A stretch of 64,000 bases of DNA, taken from the NCBI GenBank assembly GCA_023414355.1, contig JAEZOB010000040.1, positions 248,001-312,000 on the forward strand, in the 5' to 3' direction. The translations under genes were made by a program, and so were the position numbers. The notes beneath the pieces were generated by a model. It worked only from the letters and a program-made list of their open reading frames with translations. It was not told the origin of the DNA and ran no database searches. Positions 51,963 to 60,035 of the stretch are shown here, one piece after another. Position 1 is the stretch's first letter. The number at the start of each line of letters is the position of its first letter. The DNA comes from Bacillota bacterium (GTDB taxonomy: Bacteria; Bacillota; Clostridia; Lachnospirales; Lachnospiraceae).

Positions 51963-52555
51963 TTAAATACGTAGTAGATAACAATATTTTTTCAAGAACA
52001 TTTAAAAATGTACCCATATCAGTATTTGAAGATATCTGGGTTCCTTGGTCAAATGGAATGAAAGAGGGTAAAATTCTTTCAGTAGATGAAGTGTTTTGCG
52101 AAATGGAAGATTTGTGGGGAAGTAAAGTTGAAGAAGGTAAATGGTTAAAAGAACATAGAAAATATTTTTTTAAACCTACAAATGATGAAGGTTATTATAT
52201 AAAAGAGATTTTTAAAAGTAAAAAGTTCCGAGAAGGAATTAAAGAAGCTAGTTTACGTAATGGAACACCTGAAGCTGATGCTATGTTAGTAGCAAAAGCT
52301 AAAGTTGTAGGGGGAATAGTCGTTACAGCTGAATCAGATGATAAACCTAACTCAGAAAAGATACCTAATATAGCTGTTAGCTTAGATGTTCCCTATATGG
52401 ATAGAGATAATTTTTATAAACTATTAAGGAATATCCATAAGGGAAAAAAGGAATATGAGGGAGTATATATCTGTACTGAGTTAAAGTGTCCAATTTTATT
52501 AGAAGCATTTTTTATAGAGAATTTGAAAACAGATAATAAGTCAGTTTCAGCTTAG
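51959..52555 (+). CDS. DUF4411 (PIN-like) protein, partner of the ImmA peptidase
   Basis: A 198-residue protein of the DUF4411 family. The N-terminus MIKYVVDNNIFSRTFKNVPI holds the PIN-type first aspartate and ESDDKPNSEKIPNIAV a later acidic loop; KEASLRNGTPEADAMLVAKA is between. ATG 51959 overlaps the stop of the peptidase gene as ATGA. DUF4411 is usually paired with COG2856 peptidases and read as a PIN-like toxin with the peptidase/XRE protein as antitoxin or regulator. Confidence 0.87.
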   Translation: MIKYVVDNNIFSRTFKNVPISVFEDIWVPWSNGMKEGKILSVDEVFCEMEDLWGSKVEEGKWLKEHRKYFFKPTNDEGYYIKEIFKSKKFREGIKEASLRNGTPEADAMLVAKAKVVGGIVVTAESDDKPNSEKIPNIAVSLDVPYMDRDNFYKLLRNIHKGKKEYEGVYICTELKCPILLEAFFIENLKTDNKSVSA

Positions 52556-52592
52556 TATAGGTTAGTCTAGATTAAATACCTGGAGGGATTAA

Positions 52593-52673
52593 ATGTATTC
52601 TATAGATGAAGGTGATTTCATAAGTGGGCATGCATGTGATGCGCAAGGCGATATCAATACTTTTCTGAAGTAA
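52593..52673 (+). CDS. Very small ORF (26 residues)
   Basis: ATG 52593 has a good TGGAGGGATT and encodes MYSIDEGDFISGHACDAQGD then INTFLK. It is probably a fragment or a leader, not recognised. Confidence 0.3.
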   Translation: MYSIDEGDFISGHACDAQGDINTFLK

Positions 52674-52711
52674 GAAATAATTTAAACATAGTAAACGGCA
52701 GGAGGGTTTTT

Positions 52712-53032
52712 ATGTTTACTGATAAGTACAATATATGGATAGAAGCAGAGCATTGGGCAGAAGGGGAATGGGATATTCGGAACGACAATACAGACGTTAT
52801 AGTTGAGTTTGATAATAAAGAAAGGTGGGTAGCAACTTTCTTTACGTACAGCAATATTAGTGAACTTGTAGAAAAGAACAAAATTACAGGCGAATGTCTA
52901 AATGGAAAATACTTTTGGGCATCGGATATGATACTTGTAGATGAAGTTGGTAGGGAAAGAATACAGGAAGTTATAGAGTTTTTAATTAATGAGGGTGAAT
53001 TTGATTCTATTTTTAAAATAGTCACTGATTAG
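52712..53032 (+). CDS. Hypothetical small protein, possible immunity protein
   Basis: A 106-residue, acidic, beta-rich protein with conserved-looking tryptophans (IWIEAEHWAEGEWDIRNDNT, VEFDNKERWVATFFTYSNIS, KYFWASDM). The GGAGGG upstream of ATG is good. Such short acidic proteins standing in a row are commonly immunity proteins to polymorphic toxins. No toxin gene is visible. Confidence 0.65.
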   Translation: MFTDKYNIWIEAEHWAEGEWDIRNDNTDVIVEFDNKERWVATFFTYSNISELVEKNKITGECLNGKYFWASDMILVDEVGRERIQEVIEFLINEGEFDSIFKIVTD

Positions 53033-53096
53033 TAAATGGTTCCCATTTATTATCTATTGCGAAACAAAATGTATTTATATAATGGGAGATGGGATT

Positions 53097-53849
53097 ATGA
53101 AAGATAACAAAGTATTAGTTCAAAATATGACAAGTTGGGATTTTATAGCCGATGAATGGTTTGGCTCAACTGCACTACCTACATACGGTCCAACTTTACC
53201 TAAAGAAGATACTTTGAATTTGTTTAAATCATTAGATAATAAAAAAGTTTTAGACATTGGTTGTGGTAGTGGACATTCTTTGCTATATACAGCTAAGCAA
53301 GGGGCTAAAGAGTTATGGGGTCTAGATTTATCTTCAAAGCAGATAGAGAATGCAAGAAAACTTCTATCAGAAAATAACATAAATGCAAATTTATTTGTGT
53401 CTCCTATGGAAGATAATCCAGGAATACCAGATAATTACTTTGATTTTGTTTACTCGATATATGCATTTGGGTGGACTACTGATTTAAAACAATCCACAGG
53501 TTTAGTTCATAAATATTTAAAGAAATCTGGTGTTTTTATATTCTCTTGGGATAACCCATTGATGCAATGTATAGAAGTAGAAGGAAATAAGTATACAATT
53601 TTCAGGTCGTATTTGGATGAGGCAACTATTAATTTAGTAAAAGGCAATCAAGCAATGACAATAAAGAACTGGAAATTATCTTCATATATCAATGAACTGG
53701 CATCTGCAGGTTTTAAAATTGATAAGTTGATTGAAGAAACTGATAAGGACATACTTGTCCAGGAACATGATTTTACACCGAAATACTATTCAAAGCATAA
53801 GGCTAAATTAATTAATACATCGTTTATTATAAAAGCAATTAAAATATAA
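53097..53849 (+). CDS. Class I SAM-dependent methyltransferase
   Basis: A 250-residue methyltransferase with motif I VLDIGCGSGHSLLYTA and motif II LWGLDLSSKQIENA. It is a paralogue or orthologue of the protein at 20475, sharing WGxDLSxKQ, FDxVYSIYxxGWTTDL and a FSWD/H region. ATG 53097 follows GGGAG by 8 nt; the upstream ATG at 53082 lacks one. Its position among immunity-like genes is unexpected and may reflect cassette-type capture. Confidence 0.87.
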   Translation: MKDNKVLVQNMTSWDFIADEWFGSTALPTYGPTLPKEDTLNLFKSLDNKKVLDIGCGSGHSLLYTAKQGAKELWGLDLSSKQIENARKLLSENNINANLFVSPMEDNPGIPDNYFDFVYSIYAFGWTTDLKQSTGLVHKYLKKSGVFIFSWDNPLMQCIEVEGNKYTIFRSYLDEATINLVKGNQAMTIKNWKLSSYINELASAGFKIDKLIEETDKDILVQEHDFTPKYYSKHKAKLINTSFIIKAIKI

Positions 53850-53928
53850 AATTTGTATAGTATACAATTAGCTATTAGTTCCCCAATGTTGTCTAATACG
53901 AAACAGCTACTAAGATAGGAGGCAATAT

Positions 53929-54252
53929 ATGAAGTTCGAGATTGATTGGTTAGAACCTTGGAATTTGCTTTGTACAGAACCAAGTTCTTTCGAAGAAGAA
54001 CTTTATAGGGAAATTGGAAAAGACCACATTTTATATGGGAAAAAGGTTCGGACAATAGGAAGAAGATATGACAAAGATGATTTTCTTTATATTGTAGATG
54101 ACTCGCAATTTAGCCTTGCAGTTGTGCACTTAACTTATTGTCACCATACAGAAGAAAATCTAGATTTCCCTATCACAAAGTTGTTTAAAGATTTAGATGA
54201 TTGGGTTAATAATTGTATGTTGCCAGACCATGAAGAGTATGTGCTCTATTGA
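53929..54252 (+). CDS. Hypothetical small protein, possible immunity protein
   Basis: A 107-residue protein starting MKFEIDWLEPWNLLCTEPSS behind AGGAGG. Alpha/beta and acidic (DDSQFSLAVVHLTYCHHTEE). Its composition and size match the neighbouring orphan genes. No family recognised. Confidence 0.65.
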   Translation: MKFEIDWLEPWNLLCTEPSSFEEELYREIGKDHILYGKKVRTIGRRYDKDDFLYIVDDSQFSLAVVHLTYCHHTEENLDFPITKLFKDLDDWVNNCMLPDHEEYVLY

Positions 54253-54366
54253 GGAATAGGACAGTCACTAACACTATTATATACATTATACCTAATTTTG
54301 AATATGTAAAAATTTTTATAGTTTTCTCTCGTACTTTGGAATATTGGAATTAACAAGGAGGTATTT

Positions 54367-54621
54367 ATGAACATATGCGATATTGTTGCCAATGTTAACG
54401 ATAAAGAAGACTTCATTAAATTTGTTGGTGATTTAATCATCGACTTGAGAAACAATCCAGGTTCTTGGGAAAACAACAACCTTAACAGTTATTTAGAAGC
54501 AATGAAATCATGGGTTGAAGATATGGATGGTTGGGAGAAAAACTCTAAAATGAATGTATCTGAAATAAGTGCATGGAATTTAATGGCTCATATATTATGT
54601 GCTTCTACTATGTACGAATGA
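54367..54621 (+). CDS. DUF7660-type protein
   Basis: An 84-residue helical protein. VNDKEDFIKFVGDLIIDLRN, NNPGSWENNNLNSYLEAMKS and WVEDMDGW followed by MNVSEISAWNLMAHIL match the small DUF7660 family, in which the DxxxW and ED(M/L)DGW segments are conserved. These proteins are frequent in immunity and accessory islands. AAGGAGG precedes the ATG. Confidence 0.7.
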   Translation: MNICDIVANVNDKEDFIKFVGDLIIDLRNNPGSWENNNLNSYLEAMKSWVEDMDGWEKNSKMNVSEISAWNLMAHILCASTMYE

Positions 54622-54715
54622 TAGTTCGTAATTGTTTACGATGCAAACAATAATCAAGTTATATTATTTGGAAGTTTTATGAAGTGTTGAAATTAATATT
54701 GTTCGGAGGGAATCA

Positions 54716-55144
54716 ATGCAATTTATTCAATTAAATGATGGGTGGAATGCAGAGCCTAATGCCCCAGATGTAAATATCCAAATTCAAGATAATAACGTAA
54801 TGGTTTCATTCTATTTAAATGCATTTGTTTTTGAAGAATTTGAAGAGGATGATAAAGGTATTTTATCTTTTCATGATTGCATCCAATATCGTTATGGTAG
54901 TCCTAATGATGAAGGCTTTTATTTTTTTGGACAGAGTAGATTTAAAGATTTTGACGTAAAATGGGGGGAGTTTTATGAGGTAAAAGATTCCGATTGGAAA
55001 ACTAATTTCCCAGATGCTATTAAAATAAGAAATCACTTTGATAATAGTAAAGAATTTAAACATTTCTTGTTCTATTTTAAAGATGGAACATTTGAATGTA
55101 TCGCAAGCGGTTACAATTTAGAGTTACTGAAATTTACAAATTAA
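54716..55144 (+). CDS. Hypothetical small protein, possible immunity protein
   Basis: A 142-residue beta-rich acidic protein (IQIQDNNVMVSFYLNAFVFE, GILSFHDCIQYRYGSPNDEG, FYFFGQSRF). GGAGGGAATCA precedes ATG. It is in the same orphan row as its neighbours. No family is recognised. Confidence 0.65.
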   Translation: MQFIQLNDGWNAEPNAPDVNIQIQDNNVMVSFYLNAFVFEEFEEDDKGILSFHDCIQYRYGSPNDEGFYFFGQSRFKDFDVKWGEFYEVKDSDWKTNFPDAIKIRNHFDNSKEFKHFLFYFKDGTFECIASGYNLELLKFTN

Positions 55145-55233
55145 TATCAATTAAGCAAATGATTTCACTTTCTTATTCATATTTTATAGTATCAATAGTA
55201 AGTTCAGATTTTATCACTAAGGAGCCTGGTAAA

Positions 55234-55662
55234 ATGTTATTAGAAGTTCAAGCAGATATATTTGATAAATTCCATGATGGGAGTTTTACAAAGTTTCTAA
55301 AATGCAATGATGATGTTGATTTTATAATAGATATTCAGTATTTGGCCGAGACAGTTAATTCAAAATTTACTTCATTTAGTGGAAAGCTAAAAAATTGCTC
55401 TAAACTTGAATTTATTGTATGGGGAAAAGAACTTGAAGTTATTGATGATTTAAATACAATAGGGGCGTTGCATTTAGAGATAATATCTGCAAAAGTAATT
55501 GATAACAAAATAGATATAGGATGCTATACATATGATGGTAATGGCGGAGGGGATTTAGTTCTGATAGCTGATGATATAATGATATTTGATGAACGTGGTC
55601 ACATGATTACTCATGATGAGCTAAATAATATAAGTCAAAGCTATTGGAACAGCTTTCATTAA
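55234..55662 (+). CDS. Hypothetical small protein, possible immunity protein
   Basis: A 142-residue protein from ATG 55234 behind AAGGAG; the longer open frame upstream to 55096 overlaps the previous gene and lacks a ribosome-binding site. It is acidic with a beta-rich core (ADIFDKFHDGSFTKFLKC, KIDIGCYTYDGNGGGDLVLI). It closes the row of orphan genes. Confidence 0.65.
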   Translation: MLLEVQADIFDKFHDGSFTKFLKCNDDVDFIIDIQYLAETVNSKFTSFSGKLKNCSKLEFIVWGKELEVIDDLNTIGALHLEIISAKVIDNKIDIGCYTYDGNGGGDLVLIADDIMIFDERGHMITHDELNNISQSYWNSFH

Positions 55663-55685
55663 GCTTTATTATGATAGGGTTGAAT

Positions 55686-55878
55686 ATTTACGCAGGTATA
55701 AATTTTATGTACCAACTTTATTGTTACTATAATTATTAATTAAAGGATTTTGCATAAATATGTGCACCATCTTTTTTATTATAACTATATAAATTAAAAG
55801 ACGAAATTAGGCAGTTTGAGACTGTTTTTATGTACCAACTTTTTTATGCAGGAACAGGAATTCAATAAATAATGAAAT
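55686..55878. repeat. Border repeat, right cluster of three related copies
   Basis: Degenerate copies start near 55686, 55751 and 55807 and share (A/T)TTTATGTACCAACTTTnTT-type cores. The 55807 copy is close to 50537-50606 (AGGCAGTTTGAGACTGTTTT then TATGTACCAACTTTTTTATG). The repeats frame the ImmA-methyltransferase-immunity segment. Confidence 0.55.
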
Positions 55879-55912
55879 CTTACAATAAATTTAGAAGTGA
55901 ACCAGTAAAATT

Positions 55913-56108
55913 AAGTAGTCATGATAAAAGTGGATTTTTTCATGGCTACTTTTAGTATAATCATAAAGGAGGTGGCAGAAATTTAATCAATTCATTTACC
56001 TTAGCATGAATGAAATTTCCTTATTTTTTAATTTCACAATAGAGCAGCAGTTTAAATTTCTATAAGTATATGAAAAACTCTTGATATATGTAAAATTCGT
56101 GTTATAAT
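55913..56108 (+). promoter_or_regulatory. Hairpin and promoter in the gap before the flavodoxin gene
   Basis: AAGTAGTCATG (55913-55923) pairs with CATGGCTACTT (55941-55951), a terminator-like stem. An isolated AAAGGAGGTG at 55966-55975 is not followed by a start codon, a relic of a gene. TTGATA (56081-56086), 16 bp, TATAAT (56103-56108) is a good promoter for the FMN reductase at 56232. Confidence 0.55.
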
Positions 56109-56231
56109 TTCCGCTATATGGAAAAATTATTTTACTGCAAATGGGAGCTATAACTATGAATAACAAGAGGAAATGAGTATCTTAGGAGTACATTATCCAT
56201 AAAATAAGCAAAACCAATGGAGGTAGATGAA

Positions 56232-56771
56232 ATGTCAAAAATTGTAGTATTGATAGGTAGTTCACGAAAAAATGGCAATACCGAAATCCTTGCAAATTCA
56301 TTTATTGATGGGGTCGATAAACAGAAAAACGTCGTTGATGTAATCTCTGTAATGGGAAAAAAGGTCAATGGCTGCATCGGTTGTGACTATTGCTACAAAG
56401 ATAGCCAGCATAATTGTGTACATAAGGATGACATGCAAGGGATCTATGAGAGGCTTGCCGATGCCGATGTTATCGTCATAGTCACACCGATTTATTTCTA
56501 TGGAGTCAGTTCCCAATTGAAGTGCATCATCGATCGACTGCATAATCCCATACGTAATACATTCAAAGTGAAAGAGCTGGTACTGTTAGCTGTTTGTGCT
56601 GATGATATACCGAGCGTTTTTGACTCGGTGCAAACCATGTATCATGCGGTGCTTAGCTATTTCTCTCTAGGGAATGCAGGAGAGATAACAGTTCCCGGTG
56701 TATCTGAAAAGGGCGATATTATTGGCAATCCAGCGCTGGTGGAGGCGCGTAAACTGGGTGAGAGCTTTTAG
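56232..56771 (+). CDS. Flavodoxin-fold NAD(P)H-dependent FMN reductase
   Basis: A 179-residue paralogue of the protein at 14809. The phosphate loop is VLIGSSRKNGNTEIL, the cysteine cluster CIGCDYCYKDSQHNCVH and the ring-binding strand TPIYFYGVSSQLKCIIDR. It reduces quinones, nitro or azo compounds in the cytoplasm by inference from the family. ATG 56232 lies 8 nt after GGAGG; the upstream ATG 56217 overlaps that site. It is followed 104 bp downstream by an FAD-dependent oxidoreductase. Confidence 0.88.
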   Translation: MSKIVVLIGSSRKNGNTEILANSFIDGVDKQKNVVDVISVMGKKVNGCIGCDYCYKDSQHNCVHKDDMQGIYERLADADVIVIVTPIYFYGVSSQLKCIIDRLHNPIRNTFKVKELVLLAVCADDIPSVFDSVQTMYHAVLSYFSLGNAGEITVPGVSEKGDIIGNPALVEARKLGESF

Positions 56772-56875
56772 TCGAAATGATACGAATGAGTAACTACCTA
56801 TGCGGATGCAATGGTACTGCTATCACGAGAGAAGGACTGACTTTTGAAAAGTTAAATTGATCGAGGAGAAAATGA

Positions 56876-57910
56876 ATGTATGATGTGATTGTAATTGGTG
56901 CAGGACCTTCCGGAAGTACTGCAGCGAAATTACTTGCGGAGCGCGGATACGCTGTGCTCTTGTTGGAAAGAATGAAATTGCCTAGATATAAATCCTGCTC
57001 AGGATGCTTGATCAAAAAATCGATTGATCTTGTCAAACAGTATTATAATTCTGATGTGCCTTCGGAAGTAACCTGCTCACCAACTGAGAATAAAGGGATG
57101 ATATTCATAAATGATAAAGGGAAGACACTTCATTTCCCACAGCCTGGTCTCAATGTATGGAGGAGCAGCTTTGATCATTGGCTTTCAAAACAAGCAGTGG
57201 AACATGGTGCTACGCTTTGGGATCATGCGCCTGTTATTTCGTGTGAGCAGGACGAAGAAGCTGTCACGGTCGAGATAGGCGGCGAGCACAAATGCATAGA
57301 GCAGGCGAGGTACATCATTGACTGCGAGGACATTACTGGTTCTATCAAAAAGAAAATTCTAAATTGTAATCCTGCTTATATCACTACATATCAGACATTT
57401 AATAAAGGTACGATTGAGCTTGATTTGCACTATTTTTATGCATATTTACAGCCGGAGCTTTCAGAATATGATGCATGGTTCAATGTCAAAGAGGATATGC
57501 TGGTGCTTGGGATCTCGGTAAAGGATCTTGCAAATGTACGCAAGTACTATGATACATTTATCCGCTATATGGAGCAGCAGCACAAGCTGAAGATATCAAA
57601 ACAGATCAAAGAAGACCGATGGCTCATGCCGCATATTCGTCCCGGATGTCAAATCAATTATGCCAAAGGTCGAATTTTTTTTGCAGGCGAAATTGCCGGG
57701 TGGTTAAATCCAATGGGAGAAGGGATTTCCTGCGGAATGGAAAGTGCATTTCATCTTACGCAGGCGATGTCAGAGAATTATGAAAAGCCTACAAAAATCG
57801 AGGCAGCATATCGTGACAAAGCAGCTTCCCTTCTCGGATACATGAAAAGTCAGTGGAGTTATACCGGAAGGATTGCTGAGACCTTTGCAGAAATGCAATT
57901 ATCTCCTTAA
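56876..57910 (+). CDS. FAD-dependent oxidoreductase (geranylgeranyl-reductase-like)
   Basis: A 344-residue FAD enzyme. The dinucleotide-binding GAGPSGSTAAKLLAERG near residue 8, the characteristic glutamate in LLLERMKLPRYKSCSGCL, and the late GRIFFAGEIAGWLNPMGEGI follow the geranylgeranyl reductase/PHBH-type family. It would reduce double bonds of an isoprenoid or hydroxylate a substrate. CysCys in SCSGCL is a typical feature. It ends with a 12-bp overlap with the convergent LRR lipoprotein. Confidence 0.87.
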   Translation: MYDVIVIGAGPSGSTAAKLLAERGYAVLLLERMKLPRYKSCSGCLIKKSIDLVKQYYNSDVPSEVTCSPTENKGMIFINDKGKTLHFPQPGLNVWRSSFDHWLSKQAVEHGATLWDHAPVISCEQDEEAVTVEIGGEHKCIEQARYIIDCEDITGSIKKKILNCNPAYITTYQTFNKGTIELDLHYFYAYLQPELSEYDAWFNVKEDMLVLGISVKDLANVRKYYDTFIRYMEQQHKLKISKQIKEDRWLMPHIRPGCQINYAKGRIFFAGEIAGWLNPMGEGISCGMESAFHLTQAMSENYEKPTKIEAAYRDKAASLLGYMKSQWSYTGRIAETFAEMQLSP

Positions 57911-59740
57911 TGTCTTAATACCTTTCTTTATTGCATATTTATATGCCGTGGAAGCATCGTCACAGAGAATGGTCACTTTATAACAATCCTTAAAAGTATC
58001 AATATAAACAACAGAATTCGGTATTGTGATATATTTTAAACGACGGCACCGATCAAACGTATACACAATACGGGTTATTTTTGGGGGAAGAATGATGCTT
58101 TCCAGCCGATCGCAACCCTCAAAAGCAGATTCGCCAATTCTTATTAGTGAATCCGGTAACGTAATATTGGTTAAAAAAATACAATCATAAAATGCATACG
58201 CACCAATACTAGTAATTGAATTCGGCAAGTTAATACTGGTTAAAGAAGCACAATTAAAAAAAACATTCGTACCAATATCTGTAATGGAATCCGGTAAAGT
58301 AATACTGGTTAGATTACTTCCGGAAAAAGCGCCTCCACAGATGCAAGTTACACCATCAGGAATAATGACATCTCCACTACAAGCTTTACCATCAATCAAA
58401 GCGCCATGATGAATGACGAGAGGGTTTTCTTTTGTTTTCTTTTTCAGCCATAAAGTATCATCAAAAGCGGCTATCTCTATTTCTATACTTTTATTGGGTA
58501 AATTTATGTCGTTCAAACTATGACAATTTATAAACGCTGCCGCCCCTATACTTTCTATGGAGGCAGGTATATTAATTTTCTTCAGACTAATGCAATAATC
58601 AAATGCATGTGCTCCTATATCTACTAAAGATTTAGGTAAATTAATACTATTTAAGCTTTCGCAATTAGAAAAAGTATCATTCTCAATCTTTTTAATTGTG
58701 TTAGGCATTGAGACACTGATCAGATAACTACAGTCTTCAAAGGCACTTGCTCCGATGCTGGTAACAGAGTCCGGTATTGTAAGCTTTGTCATAGAACTGC
58801 TCTCAAATTCACTTAAATCAGAATGGTCATGCTTCCATTCACAAAAGGCATATTCATTAATTCTATTTACCTGCTTCGGTATCGTAACTTCTCCCTTACA
58901 CGTCACTCCATCTACTAAGATATGATTAATAATTACAAAAGGATTATTCCTCCTTTTATCTTTCATCCATTTCGTCCCTGAGAAAGCGAGCTCACCGATT
59001 GAAGTTACACTTTCTGAAATCGAAATCTTTTTTAAATTTTCACAGCCATAAAAGGAGCAATTACCAATATAGGTAACGGTATTCGGTATGATAACCTCGG
59101 TAATAGCATCGTTATAACTAAATGCCTCATCTGCAATTGAAGTTATGCCTTCCGGAATTTTCACGATGCCTTGACAGGCTCTACCATCAATGATCATATG
59201 ATTTAATATAATTAAATCCTCTTGTTGTCTCTCTTTCATCCATTTCGTTTCAGAAAAAGCCCGAAATCCAATCGTAACCAAAGTAGACGAAATTGAAATA
59301 TCAGCTAGATTGGTACAGCGATAAAAGCTCTCTTTTTCAATCTGAGTTACAGAAGCCGGTATGGTAACACTAGTGATAGTTTCATTTCCATAAAATGCAT
59401 AATAACCAATTTTCGTTACCGTATCAGGTATTCGTACCTCAGTGCGGTTACCATCATAGTGTATCAATTCACCGTCCACGATATCAAAACCATAGTCTGG
59501 TGGGTCTGGTTGATACGTAGGCTTTGTTAACGGGATATTTCCTAGGATAGCGAAGGGATTTTCAATAGGAGTAACGGTTGGCATATTAGTGGGTGTCGTG
59601 ACGGACTGATCTACTGCGTGGTTACAATCGGCTGTTGTAGCAGCCTCGTTAAGTTTATTTGTACTATCACAGCCGGCACTTATCATTGCTGTTGAAGCAG
59701 CAAGTAATATGATAGTTATGATTCTTTTCCAATGATACAT
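57899..59740 (-). CDS. BspA-type leucine-rich-repeat lipoprotein
   Basis: A 613-residue secreted lipoprotein: signal peptide MYHWKRIITIILLAASTAMI ending with the SAGC lipobox. About 20 LRR_5-type repeats of the form IPxSVTxIGxxAFxxCxxLxxI follow from residue 100. Three times a longer inserted unit appears (TKWMKERQQEDLIILNHMII, TKWMKDKRRNNPFVIINH, TLWLKKKTKENPLVIHH), each with a conserved DG.AC.G. These repeats act in adhesion or as surface receptors. GGAGC precedes ATG 59740. Anchored to the outer face of the cell membrane. Confidence 0.92.
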   Translation of the reverse strand: MYHWKRIITIILLAASTAMISAGCDSTNKLNEAATTADCNHAVDQSVTTPTNMPTVTPIENPFAILGNIPLTKPTYQPDPPDYGFDIVDGELIHYDGNRTEVRIPDTVTKIGYYAFYGNETITSVTIPASVTQIEKESFYRCTNLADISISSTLVTIGFRAFSETKWMKERQQEDLIILNHMIIDGRACQGIVKIPEGITSIADEAFSYNDAITEVIIPNTVTYIGNCSFYGCENLKKISISESVTSIGELAFSGTKWMKDKRRNNPFVIINHILVDGVTCKGEVTIPKQVNRINEYAFCEWKHDHSDLSEFESSSMTKLTIPDSVTSIGASAFEDCSYLISVSMPNTIKKIENDTFSNCESLNSINLPKSLVDIGAHAFDYCISLKKINIPASIESIGAAAFINCHSLNDINLPNKSIEIEIAAFDDTLWLKKKTKENPLVIHHGALIDGKACSGDVIIPDGVTCICGGAFSGSNLTSITLPDSITDIGTNVFFNCASLTSINLPNSITSIGAYAFYDCIFLTNITLPDSLIRIGESAFEGCDRLESIILPPKITRIVYTFDRCRRLKYITIPNSVVYIDTFKDCYKVTILCDDASTAYKYAIKKGIKTLRR

Positions 59741-59944
59741 GATTAAAAGCTCCTTTTCTTGTACATATAAAGTTTGAGAATTATTTTCTGATTACCAGGA
59801 TAAGTAAAAGCTCGGATATTGGTACATTTCTTAATCAATTAGTTTGCTTACATCATTGGATTTCCTGAAATTACCTTATACTTTAATATAAATCATGATA
59901 TTGATCAAATTAAGTTTTTATTACGTATAGCAGTTGGGAAAAAA

Positions 59945-60009
59945 TGGGACATCCCCTCTGGCATTCAATGATAAGTCATGAATTTATATGCCAGAAATGA
60001 GATGTCCCA
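59945..60009 (-). terminator. Terminator-like hairpin between the LRR and beta-helix genes
   Basis: TGGGACATC (59945-59953) pairs with GATGTCCCA (60001-60009) and TCTGGCAT with ATGCCAGA inside. Read on the minus strand it is followed by TTTTTTCCC, so it can end the beta-helix transcript. The rest of 59741-60035 holds no gene. Confidence 0.55.
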
Positions 60010-60035
60010 ATCCTTCGATATAGAGTCTGTCTTTG

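Noticed and set aside
55966..55975. Strong GGAGGTG site as sign of a gene at 55.98 kb
   Set aside because: No start codon or open frame follows; I treat it as a relic.
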